Assembly: GCA_031263625.1 (NCBI GenBank)
Contig: JAISFK010000359.1
Coordinates: forward strand, 1 to 11,392
Source of the DNA: Clostridiales bacterium
Lineage (GTDB): Bacteria > Bacillota > Clostridia > WRLR01
Length of the DNA: 11,392 nucleotides
Direction: 5' to 3'
The notes under the pieces were generated by a model. It did no database searches. It was given only the letters and a program-made list of their open reading frames with translations, and had not been told where the DNA came from. Below, one piece after another: positions 1-8,012 of the stretch (position 1 is the first letter of the stretch; each line of letters begins with the position of its first letter). Both the position numbers and the translations under genes were made by a program.

Positions 1-31
1 GGAGTGTTTATTTCGGAAAATAGGGAGATGA
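1..31 (+). CDS. C-terminal tail of an upstream gene (partial, tentative)
   Basis: In the second forward frame the first bases read E-C-L-F-R-K-I-G-R and then TGA at 29-31, which overlaps the ribosome binding site of the next gene. In clostridial hydrogenase operons the gene before hydB is often a small thioredoxin-like [2Fe-2S] protein (HndB or HydC type), and a short charged tail would fit. Another frame stops at TAG 21-23, so the choice of frame is a guess. Only about nine codons are visible and no domain can be seen. Confidence 0.3.
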   Translation, partial: ECLFRKIGR

Positions 32-40
32 GGAAGCATA

Positions 41-1828
<1,788 letters not shown>

Positions 1829-1849
1829 AGAGGATAGGGCTAAAATATT

Positions 1850-3595
1850 ATGAGTGACATGGTAAACCTGAAAATCAACGGGATGCCCGTTTCCGCGCCG
1901 AAGGGCGCCACGATCCTCGAAGCCGCGAGGACGCTGGGGATTGAGATCCCGACGCTGTGTTATCTGAAGGAGATCAACGCGATCGGCGCGTGCCGCATAT
2001 GCGTGGTCGAGGTGAAGGGCGCGCGCACGCTCGTCGCGTCCTGCGTGTACCCCGTGAGCGAGGGCATGGAGGTGAGCACGTCGTCGCAGCTCGTGCTCAA
2101 GTCGCGCAAGCTGACGCTGGAGCTGATTTTGTCCACGCACCACCGCCAGTGCCTGTCCTGCGTGCGCAGCGGCAACTGCGAGCTGCAGAAGCTGTGCAAG
2201 GACTTCCGCGTGGACGACGAGGGGCGCTTCGACGGCCACAACCCGGAGTACCCGGTTGACGACACGGCCGTCCACATGAAGCGCGACGACAACAAGTGCA
2301 TACTGTGCAGGCGCTGCGTCGCGGCGTGCTCGCGCTGGCAGAACGTGTCCGTCATAGGCCCCAACGACAGGGGCTTCAACACGCACATCGGCTGCGCGTT
2401 CGACGAGGACCTGGGCAACGTCGCCTGCGTGTCCTGCGGGCAGTGCATCGTCGTGTGCCCGACGGGCGCGATATACGAAAAGGACGAGACGGACAAGGTG
2501 TGGGCGGCGCTGGCCGACCCGACGAAGCACGTGATCGTGCAGACGGCGCCGTCGATCCGCGTGACGCTGGGCGAGTGCTTCGACTTCCCGGTCGGCACGA
2601 ACGTGCAGGGCAAGATGGTCGCGGCGCTGCGCAGGCTGGGCTTCGACGGCGTGTTCGACACGGACTTCTCGGCCGACCTGACGATCATGGAGGAGGCGCA
2701 CGAGTTCGTGGAGCGCGTGAAGGAGGGCGGCACGCTGCCCATGATCACGTCCTGCTCGCCGGGCTGGGTCAAGTTCTGCGAGCACAAGTACCCAGAGTTC
2801 ATCCCGAACCTGTCAACGTGCAAGTCGCCGCAGCAGATGTTCGGCGCGATAGCGAAATCCTGGTACGCCGAGAAGATGGGCATAGACAAGAAGGACATCT
2901 TCGTGGCGAGCGTCATGCCCTGCACGGCCAAGAAGTTCGAGGTCGGGCGCGACGCGGAGGAGCAGTACGGCGTCGCGGACGTGGACGTGGCGCTCACGAC
3001 GCGCGAGATCAGCCGCATGATCAACCGCGCGGGCATACACTTCGCCGAGCTGCCGGACGAGGCGTTCGACGCGCCGCTGAACGACTCGACGGGGGCGGCG
3101 GTCATATTCGGCACGACGGGCGGCGTCATGGAGGCGGCGCTCCGGACGGCCGTGGACGAGCTGACGGGCGAGGACCTCGAGAGCGTTGACTACGAGGAGG
3201 TTCGCGGCACGCAGGGCATAAAGGAGACGACGTACCACGTGGCCGGGATGGACGTGAGCGTGGCGGTGGCGTCGGGGCTGCAGAACGCGGCCAGGCTGCT
3301 CGACGCGGTGAAGAGCGGCGAGAAGAGCTACCACTTCATCGAGATCATGGGATGCCCCGGCGGCTGCATAAACGGCGGCGGGCAGCCCGTGCAGCCGGCC
3401 TCCGTGCGCAACTTCGTGGATCTGAAGGCCGTGCGCGCGGCGGCGCTGTACAGCGCGGACAAGAACATGCCGCTCAGGAAGTCGCACGAGAGCCCGCTCA
3501 TGAAGAAGCTGTACGCCGAGTACCTGTCCAAGCCGGGCTCGCACAAGGCGCACGAGCTGCTGCACACGCACTACAAGAAGCGCGCGCGCTTCTAG
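1850..3595 (+). CDS. hydA: [FeFe] hydrogenase catalytic subunit (HydA/HndD)
   Basis: This 581-aa protein makes or oxidises H2 at the H-cluster. From the N-terminus: a plant-type [2Fe-2S] domain (C37, C48, C51, C65); the His-Cys3 [4Fe-4S] site (H97/H98, C101, C104, C110); a double [4Fe-4S] ferredoxin (C150/153/156/160 and C193/196/199/203); then the H domain with its three signatures TSCSPGW (300-306), MPCTAKKFE (from 356) and GCPGGCINGGGQP (C502, C506). The H-cluster ligands C302, C358, C502 and C506 are all present. The C-terminus is a small-subunit-like tail ending in a basic KKRARF. Residue 303 is Ser where many standalone [FeFe] hydrogenases have the proton-relay Cys. Start: AGGATAGGGCTAAAA precedes the ATG. 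It sits directly behind hydB, as in NADH-linked hydrogenases. The maturases HydE, HydF and HydG are not in the window. Confidence 0.96.
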   Translation: MSDMVNLKINGMPVSAPKGATILEAARTLGIEIPTLCYLKEINAIGACRICVVEVKGARTLVASCVYPVSEGMEVSTSSQLVLKSRKLTLELILSTHHRQCLSCVRSGNCELQKLCKDFRVDDEGRFDGHNPEYPVDDTAVHMKRDDNKCILCRRCVAACSRWQNVSVIGPNDRGFNTHIGCAFDEDLGNVACVSCGQCIVVCPTGAIYEKDETDKVWAALADPTKHVIVQTAPSIRVTLGECFDFPVGTNVQGKMVAALRRLGFDGVFDTDFSADLTIMEEAHEFVERVKEGGTLPMITSCSPGWVKFCEHKYPEFIPNLSTCKSPQQMFGAIAKSWYAEKMGIDKKDIFVASVMPCTAKKFEVGRDAEEQYGVADVDVALTTREISRMINRAGIHFAELPDEAFDAPLNDSTGAAVIFGTTGGVMEAALRTAVDELTGEDLESVDYEEVRGTQGIKETTYHVAGMDVSVAVASGLQNAARLLDAVKSGEKSYHFIEIMGCPGGCINGGGQPVQPASVRNFVDLKAVRAAALYSADKNMPLRKSHESPLMKKLYAEYLSKPGSHKAHELLHTHYKKRARF

Positions 3596-3699
3596 CAATC
3601 AAGCAAATGGCGCAGGGCGGGGGCGCGAGCGGGCGCATGGCTTGGGCGACAGGCGCGGCGCCCCCCCACCCCCCGCTCCGGCGCCAATTCGCGAAAGGC

Positions 3700-3707
3700 G
3701 GCTAAAA
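3700..3707 (+). promoter_or_regulatory. Ribosome binding region GGCTAAAA that decides the 3712 start
   Basis: AAAGGCGGCTAAAA lies four bases before the ATG at 3712. The same GGCTAAAA string stands just before hydA (1838-1845, four bases from ATG) and before the DsbA-like gene (5493-5500, three bases from ATG). This supports translation from 3712 rather than from the internal ATG at 4033, which has no comparable site. The rest of the 116-bp gap after hydA contains C7 and C6 runs but no clear terminator or promoter. Confidence 0.55.
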
Positions 3708-3711
3708 AGCT

Positions 3712-5313
3712 ATGGGCAACGCGCATGGGGAAGCGCGCAAGGACGCGCATATGGGCGCAAGCGGGGGCGCCGGCGGCATTGAAGCTGGCGAGGGCGCCGG
3801 GGGCAGCGGGGGCGCGAATGCGGGCGCTCGCACGGAAGCGAATGGGCGAGCGGGCGAGGGCGCGCATATGGGCGCCGGAGGTGTCGGCGGCGCCGTGGAC
3901 ACGGGAGGCGCCGGGGGCAGCGGGGGCGCACATGCGGGCGCTCGCACGGAAGCGTGCATGGAAGCGCATGGGGCCGCGCGCGCCCGCGCGCACGATGGTT
4001 GCGGGGCGCGCCACCGCGCGGCGGACGGCGGCATGGCGGCCAGGCTGATCGGCAGCCGGCCCCTGCCGGAGTTTTACAGTATCAGGCAGCTCTTTGACGG
4101 CAGGCGCATACCAGAGGCGGGCATCGCGGAGGCGGTCGCCCGCGCGCTGGCGCGCCCCAACACGCTGGACAGGGTGCGGCCGGGCGACGCGATAGCGATA
4201 GCGGTGGGCAGCCGGGGGATCAGCAACATCGCCCTCATAGCGAAGACGCTGGCCGGCTTTGTCCGGTCGGCGGGCGCGAAGCCGTTCATCGTGCCGGCGA
4301 TGGGCAGCCACGGCGGGGCGACTGCGGAGGGGCAGCGGCAGGTGCTGGAGGACTACGGCGTGACGGAGGCGCTCGTGGGGTGCCCGATAGTGTCGTCGAT
4401 GGACGCCGTCCCGATCGGGGAGACGCCGCACGGCGTCCGCGTGTTTTTCGACGCGAGCGCGCGAAAGGCCGACGGCGTCATCCTGCTCAACCGCGTCAAG
4501 CCCCACACGGACTTTCGCGGCAGGATCGAGAGCGGCCTCGCCAAGCAGATCGTCATAGGGCTGGGCAAGCAGCGCGGCGCGGAGGCGTGCCACTCGCACG
4601 GCCTGCGGCACATGTCGCGCAACATTCAGGAGGCCGCCGCCCTGGCGCTGGAGCGCACGGGCCTGCTGTTCGGCCTGGGGCTCGTCGAGAACGCATACGA
4701 CCAGACGAGGACGATAAAGGCGATCCCGGCGGAGAGCCTGCTGGACGAAGAGCCGGCGCTGCTGGACGAGGCGCGGGCGCATATGCCGTCCATACTGCTC
4801 AGCCCGTTCGACGTGCTGATCGTGGACGAGATAGGCAAGAACATCAGCGGATCGGGCATGGACCCCAACATAACGGGGCGCTTCCCGACCGCGGACGTTT
4901 CGGGCGGGGCGGACGCCCAGCGCTGCGTCGTGCTGGACATAACCGAGCAGTCGCACGGCAACGGCATCGGCTTGGGGTTCGCCGACTACACGGTGGCCAG
5001 GGCTTTTGACAAGTTTGACTTTGAAATGACGTACCCGAACGTTCTGACGAACACGCTGCCGACGTCGGGCAAGCTGCCGCTGATCTTCGCGAACGACCTC
5101 ATGGCCGTGCGCGCGGCGATCAAGACGTGCAACGAGATAGACGCGGAGCGTCCGCAGATTGTGAGGATCAAGAACACGCTGCGCATGGATCGCATGTACA
5201 TTTCCGAGGCCATGATCGAGCGCGCGCGGGCCCATGCGGCGATAGAGGTCGTCGGCGGCCCCGAAAGCTTCGCCTTCGACGGCGCGGGCAACATCAGCTT
5301 CGACGTGTGGTGA
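3712..5313 (+). CDS. LarA/DUF2088-family protein (nickel-pincer racemase/epimerase-like) with a repetitive N-terminal extension
   Basis: The 533-aa product has two parts. Residues 108-533 (from MAARLIG) look like a complete LarA-homologue core: PAMGSHGGATAEGQ with the conserved His, NRVKPHTDFRG, ESGLAKQIVIGLGKQRGAEACH and a C-terminal GGPESFAFD. Known LarA-family enzymes racemise or epimerise 2-hydroxyacids such as lactate or malate with a nickel-pincer nucleotide; the substrate here cannot be told. Residues 1-107 are Gly/Ala-rich and contain a near-duplicated ~38-residue unit, with no recognisable domain or signal peptide. The start at 3712 is supported by its ribosome binding site, but homologues probably begin near residue 108 (ATG at 4033). 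No lar maturation genes (larB, larC, larE) are visible. It lies 116 bp after hydA on the same strand and may share that transcript. Confidence 0.85.
   Translation: MGNAHGEARKDAHMGASGGAGGIEAGEGAGGSGGANAGARTEANGRAGEGAHMGAGGVGGAVDTGGAGGSGGAHAGARTEACMEAHGAARARAHDGCGARHRAADGGMAARLIGSRPLPEFYSIRQLFDGRRIPEAGIAEAVARALARPNTLDRVRPGDAIAIAVGSRGISNIALIAKTLAGFVRSAGAKPFIVPAMGSHGGATAEGQRQVLEDYGVTEALVGCPIVSSMDAVPIGETPHGVRVFFDASARKADGVILLNRVKPHTDFRGRIESGLAKQIVIGLGKQRGAEACHSHGLRHMSRNIQEAAALALERTGLLFGLGLVENAYDQTRTIKAIPAESLLDEEPALLDEARAHMPSILLSPFDVLIVDEIGKNISGSGMDPNITGRFPTADVSGGADAQRCVVLDITEQSHGNGIGLGFADYTVARAFDKFDFEMTYPNVLTNTLPTSGKLPLIFANDLMAVRAAIKTCNEIDAERPQIVRIKNTLRMDRMYISEAMIERARAHAAIEVVGGPESFAFDGAGNISFDVW
3745..3954 (+). 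repeat. In-frame duplicated GC-rich unit inside the LarA-like N-terminus
   Basis: Two units begin with AHMGA at 3745 and 3862. Within them, 3793-3840 and 3907-3954 are 48-bp near-identical blocks differing at two bases, encoding GAGGSGGA(N/H)AGARTEA. The offset is 114 bp in that block and 117 bp at the unit starts, so one codon differs between units. Both offsets are multiples of three, keeping the frame open. Confidence 0.85.
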
Positions 5314-5376
5314 GGCGCGGGACCGCCGCAGCGGGCGCCCGCCGGCGCGGCTCTCGGTTGCGCGGCTGGCGCAATA

Positions 5377-5481
5377 TATACTCGTGTTCGATTGGGAATT
5401 CCGACCGCAATTTGCGGTCGGGCAGAGGAAACGAGTATTACTGACTCGCGTTAATGGAAAATTCAAATGCTCGTCAGTATA
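5377..5481 (+). repeat. 105-bp structured dispersed repeat, copy 1
   Basis: It runs from TATACTCG to GTCAGTATA and ends eight bases before the Shine-Dalgarno of the DsbA-like gene. It shares 99/105 bases with the copy at 6826-6930 (inverted) and 100/105 with the copy at 10059-10163, counted by eye. Numbering within the element: positions 2-9 pair with 55-62, 25-33 with 37-45 (a 9-bp hairpin with arms CCGACCGCA/TGCGGTCGG), and 63-69 with 97-103. The outer hexamers TATACT/AGTATA form an inverted repeat compatible with TA target duplication. No reading frame is kept between copies. Confidence 0.9.
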
Positions 5482-5503
5482 AATTTACAGGAGGCTAAAA
5501 GTT

Positions 5504-6019
5504 ATGCCAAAGCTGGAAGTGTTTTTTGACCATACGTGCCCGTTCTGCTATCGCGGGCATGGGTATCTCAAGGAGCTGCTGCCGAAATACCCCGGCGCGG
5601 ACATCGCGTGGCGCCCCGTCGAGGCGCACCCGAAGGTCGAGGAGCCGGAGCACATGCCATACGAGGATCTGGCCGTTCAGGGGGCGCTCTTTGTGAAAGA
5701 GCATGGCGGCGACGAGCTGGCCTACCACGAGCGCCTGTACCGCGCGTATTTCGAGGAGCGCAAGCGCATCGACGACATCGCGTCGCTCGCCGAGCTGGCC
5801 AAGGAGCTGGGCCTTGACGCGGACGCCTTCGCGCAGGCGCTTGAGGGCAAGGTGTACGAGAAGGCGCTGCAGCAGGCGAACGACCACGCCTACGAGGAAC
5901 AGAAGGTGTGGGCTGTCCCGACGTTCGTGAGCGACGACGGCAGGCGCTTGGACTCCGTGCCGGGCGTCGGCGTGACGAAGGAGCAGGTCGGCGAGCTTTT
6001 GCACGCGCTCTACGCATAA
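5504..6019 (+). CDS. DsbA/FrnE-family thiol oxidoreductase (thioredoxin fold)
   Basis: This 171-aa protein has the redox motif CPFC at 12-15 right after the first beta strand (MPKLEVFFDHT), a helical insertion rich in charged residues, and the cis-proline loop WAVPTF (P139) of the thioredoxin fold. There is no signal peptide or membrane segment, so it should act in the cytoplasm, unlike periplasmic DsbA. FrnE and 2-hydroxychromene-2-carboxylate isomerase relatives are usually somewhat longer (over 200 aa). Substrates are unknown; thiol-disulfide exchange is the likely activity. A strong AGGAGGCTAAAA site precedes the ATG. Copy 1 of the 105-bp repeat ends just upstream, so its promoter, if local, must lie in or next to the repeat. 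Base composition matches the GC-rich neighbours, unlike the next gene. Confidence 0.88.
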   Translation: MPKLEVFFDHTCPFCYRGHGYLKELLPKYPGADIAWRPVEAHPKVEEPEHMPYEDLAVQGALFVKEHGGDELAYHERLYRAYFEERKRIDDIASLAELAKELGLDADAFAQALEGKVYEKALQQANDHAYEEQKVWAVPTFVSDDGRRLDSVPGVGVTKEQVGELLHALYA

Positions 6020-6036
6020 CGCATAAGACGCATAAG
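6012..6036 (+). repeat. Short tandem repeat ACGCATAAG
   Basis: Three near copies (ACGCATA, ACGCATAAG, ACGCATAAG) run across and beyond the stop codon of the DsbA-like gene. The role is unknown. It may simply be replication slippage that re-duplicated the end of the gene. Confidence 0.7.
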
Positions 6037-6165
6037 AGCGGCGCCCTAGGCGGCGAGAGGCAAATAGGCGAAAGCCGCATATTTGGTGGAGTATACTGTT
6101 GGCCTTGCTGTTCATGGAGGAACGAAACCGCATTTGACGAAAATCCGTTTGTATACTCGGAGCAT

Positions 6166-6194
6166 GCCATCAGGAACGCAACGTGGGATATAAT
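6166..6194 (+). promoter_or_regulatory. Probable promoter of the AT-rich gene
   Basis: A perfect TATAAT lies at 6189-6194. The -35 position 17 bp upstream (GCCATC, 6166-6171) is poor. Transcription would begin near 6201, giving a leader of about 37 nt that holds AGGAGG at 6225-6230. TATACT also occurs at 6092 and 6152, but without a well-spaced -35. Confidence 0.45.
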
Positions 6195-6237
6195 ACTGTT
6201 ATCAAGATTTAATGGAAATATTTTAGGAGGGCTCAAC

Positions 6238-6810
6238 GTGGCAAATGTTAAAACGCAAGTTACGCAAACCGCCGAGAAAAAAATCCAGTATCGTTTTACC
6301 TGTGAAGATTGCGGGCATACAACAGACTGGTTTGACGGAAAGATTACCGCCAAGGCAGATATAACATACAAGGGGGTTGTATATTCCTCGGATTCGCGTG
6401 TTCAAAACAACAGCACATTGAACACAGCGGCGAATAAAAATCTTATTGCGGAAATTCGTGACATTGAGGAAAGACTGGAAAAAGGCGCTCCTATAAACAT
6501 GAGGTTATTACCGAAAAATAAATGCCCTAAATGTCGAAAAGTACAATCATGGTCGGAAGCAATTATTTATAATGCCATGACTATATCGTTATTAGTAGTG
6601 ATTTTGCTTGCCAGTTTAGGTTTAGGGATTGTACTTAACGCTGGTTTTTTAAGCATTTTTGTCATTCTTTTTACATTTTTGATTTTAATGGGGATAGTGG
6701 TGGGTATTAGGAACAGACAAAGTGTTAAATGCCGCAAAGAAGTAATGGCTAAAAGCGGAAAAAGCCTTGAAATAAATTGGCTTGACGGCACCCCCCCCAT
6801 TAAGTATTAG
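6238..6810 (+). CDS. Zinc-ribbon protein with two transmembrane segments, unknown function
   Basis: I do not recognise a named family. The 190-aa product starts at GTG 6238, seven bases after a perfect AGGAGG; the longer upstream open frame has no such site. Two CxxC pairs, CEDCG (C22, C25) and CPKC (C96, C99), probably form one split zinc ribbon, with a ~70-residue insert between them that is partly helical and charged (IRDIEERLEK). Two hydrophobic helices follow at about 114-133 and 137-157, then a basic, soluble C-terminus. Both CxxC pairs would lie on the same membrane side. The codons are AT-rich, in sharp contrast to every neighbour, so recent acquisition is likely. It is flanked by inverted copies of the 105-bp repeat together with the DsbA-like gene. 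A C8 run near the 3' end (6791-6798) is a possible slippage or sequencing-error site but would alter only the last few residues. Confidence 0.78.
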   Translation: MANVKTQVTQTAEKKIQYRFTCEDCGHTTDWFDGKITAKADITYKGVVYSSDSRVQNNSTLNTAANKNLIAEIRDIEERLEKGAPINMRLLPKNKCPKCRKVQSWSEAIIYNAMTISLLVVILLASLGLGIVLNAGFLSIFVILFTFLILMGIVVGIRNRQSVKCRKEVMAKSGKSLEINWLDGTPPIKY

Positions 6811-6825
6811 CCCAAGTTCCGCAGT

Positions 6826-6930
6826 TATACTGACGAGCATTTGAATTTTCTATAAACGCGAGTCAGTAATACTCGTTTCCTCTGTCCGACCGCAAATTGC
6901 GGTCGGAATTTTCAATCGAATACGAGTATA
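6826..6930 (-). repeat. 105-bp structured dispersed repeat, copy 2 (inverted)
   Basis: It is the reverse complement of copy 1 (99/105 identical) and of copy 3 (98/105). It sits between two convergent genes, 15 bp past the stop of the AT-rich gene and 34 bp past the stop of the PHP gene. It forms an inverted pair with copy 1 around 1.3 kb of DNA. Both ends keep TATACT/AGTATA. Confidence 0.9.
6886..6912 (+). terminator. Hairpin of repeat copy 2, possible weak terminator
   Basis: On the plus strand the 9-bp GC-rich hairpin of the repeat (6886-6906) is followed by AATTTT, which could act as a weak intrinsic terminator for the AT-rich gene. On the opposite strand no T run follows the hairpin. The T tract is short, so this is tentative. 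Confidence 0.3.
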
Positions 6931-6964
6931 CGTTTTCCGGCGCCCGCCTGCCCGCCTTTCGCCA

Positions 6965-7972
6965 TTACGGGCGCCGCATGCGTTGCAGGCGCTCGATCAG
7001 AATGTCCGGCAGCTCGTCGGGCACGCGGAGGTTCCCCCTGCCGGAGCCTAGCCGGACGTTTTTCCTGTACTCGCCGTGAAAATCGCTGCCCCCCGTCATG
7101 ATCAGCCCGAACGCGCTGGCGATGGCCACGCAGTTCGCCGTGTCCTGCGGCGTGTTGTCCGCGTAATAGGCTTCAATGCCGGACAGCCCGTGCGGCGCCA
7201 GTTCCGCGATCAGGGCTTTCAGCTCTCGCTGCCTCAAGCCGCTGCGCATGGGGTGCGCGATGGCGGCCACGCCGCCGGCCTCGTGTATGGCGGCCACGCA
7301 CTCGGCGGGCGTTGGCGACTCCTTTGGCGCGTAAGCCCTCCCGCCAAATGCCAGGTAGCGCTCAAACGCGCCGTTCATATCGCGCGCATAGCCTTTTTTC
7401 ACGAGGGCCGCCGCGATGTGGGGCCTGCCGAACACGCTTTTTTTCGCCTCCGCTTCGGCGTCCTCAGCCGACACGCGCACCCCAAGGGCGTTCAGCCTGC
7501 CGATTATTCTAAGGTTTCTGGCGGTTCGCTCGCGCTTCATCATTTCGATGAACGGCGCGAGGGATTCGCCGCCCTGCGGCAGGAAATATCCCAAAATGTG
7601 GATTTCCCTGCGCGGCGGCCCCGCGCCGCCGCCCCATCTGCCCGCGCCGCTGCCGCCGCTGTTGCTTCCGCTCTTGCCCCTGCCGCCATTCCTGTTGCCC
7701 CCGCCGCCATACGCGGCGCTTATCTCGACGCCGGGCAGGAACACGAAGCCGCACTCCGGGGGCAGCTGCGCCGCGGCGCCAAGGGCCGCGCCCACGCCGT
7801 CCATCGTGTCGTGGTCCGTGATCGAAAGCGCCCTAATGCCGCAACCCGCCGCGCGGCGCACAAGCTCCACAGGCGCCAGAGAGCCGTCCGAACAACTCGA
7901 ATGCGTGTGCAGGTCAACGCGGCTCGCGCCGGCCGTCTCGCCGGATGCGCCGCCAAATGCCCAGTGAGCCAA
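6965..7972 (-). CDS. PHP-domain phosphoesterase (YciV/RNase AM-like) with a Gly-rich insertion
   Basis: About 335 aa. It shows the PHP metal-binding motifs in order: VDLHTHSSCSDG (H22, H24), SITDHDTMDG (D53-D55), GVEIS (E83), EIHILGYF (H125), GRPHIAAAL, AIAHPMR and GGSDFHGE near the C-terminus. PHP proteins of this type hydrolyse phosphate esters, for example nucleoside 3',5'-bisphosphates or short RNA 5' ends; which one applies here is not visible. Between GVEIS and EIHILGYF, where relatives have only a few residues, there are about 32 Gly-rich residues (87-118). Start: TTG at 7972 with AGAGG five bases upstream, 40 bp after the DUF402 stop. The open frame continues up to 8089 but there overlaps DUF402 and shows no conserved sequence, so the start is uncertain. 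Probably co-transcribed with DUF402. Confidence 0.88.
   Translation of the reverse strand: MAHWAFGGASGETAGASRVDLHTHSSCSDGSLAPVELVRRAAGCGIRALSITDHDTMDGVGAALGAAAQLPPECGFVFLPGVEISAAYGGGGNRNGGRGKSGSNSGGSGAGRWGGGAGPPRREIHILGYFLPQGGESLAPFIEMMKRERTARNLRIIGRLNALGVRVSAEDAEAEAKKSVFGRPHIAAALVKKGYARDMNGAFERYLAFGGRAYAPKESPTPAECVAAIHEAGGVAAIAHPMRSGLRQRELKALIAELAPHGLSGIEAYYADNTPQDTANCVAIASAFGLIMTGGSDFHGEYRKNVRLGSGRGNLRVPDELPDILIERLQRMRRP
7613..7708 (-). other. Gly-rich low-complexity insertion within the PHP domain
   Basis: The stretch encodes runs such as GGGGNRNGGRGKSGSN and GRWGGGAGPP between two conserved PHP strands. It is in frame and flanked by intact motifs on both sides, so it is probably a surface loop rather than a frameshift. 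Confidence 0.8.
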
Positions 7973-8012
7973 TATCGCCTCTCTGTCCCCTTCTTCCCCT
8001 CCTGCCCGCGCC

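Noticed and set aside
3592..5466. Long minus-strand open frame opposite the LarA-like gene
   Set aside because: Same composition effect; no recognisable motifs, and the plus-strand protein has conserved family motifs throughout its core.
5908..6237. Longer start for the AT-rich gene within the DsbA-like gene
   Set aside because: The extension overlaps a real gene in another frame, whereas GTG 6238 has an ideal AGGAGG.
6788..6825. Frameshift at the C8 run ending the AT-rich gene
   Set aside because: The current frame ends normally a few codons later. A shifted frame would only add residues from the repeat. Noted as a possible error site only.
5377..6930. Composite transposon bounded by the 105-bp repeats
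   Set aside because: No transposase gene lies between or inside the copies, and the DsbA-like gene matches the chromosomal composition. The weaker claim of inverted flanking repeats is kept instead.
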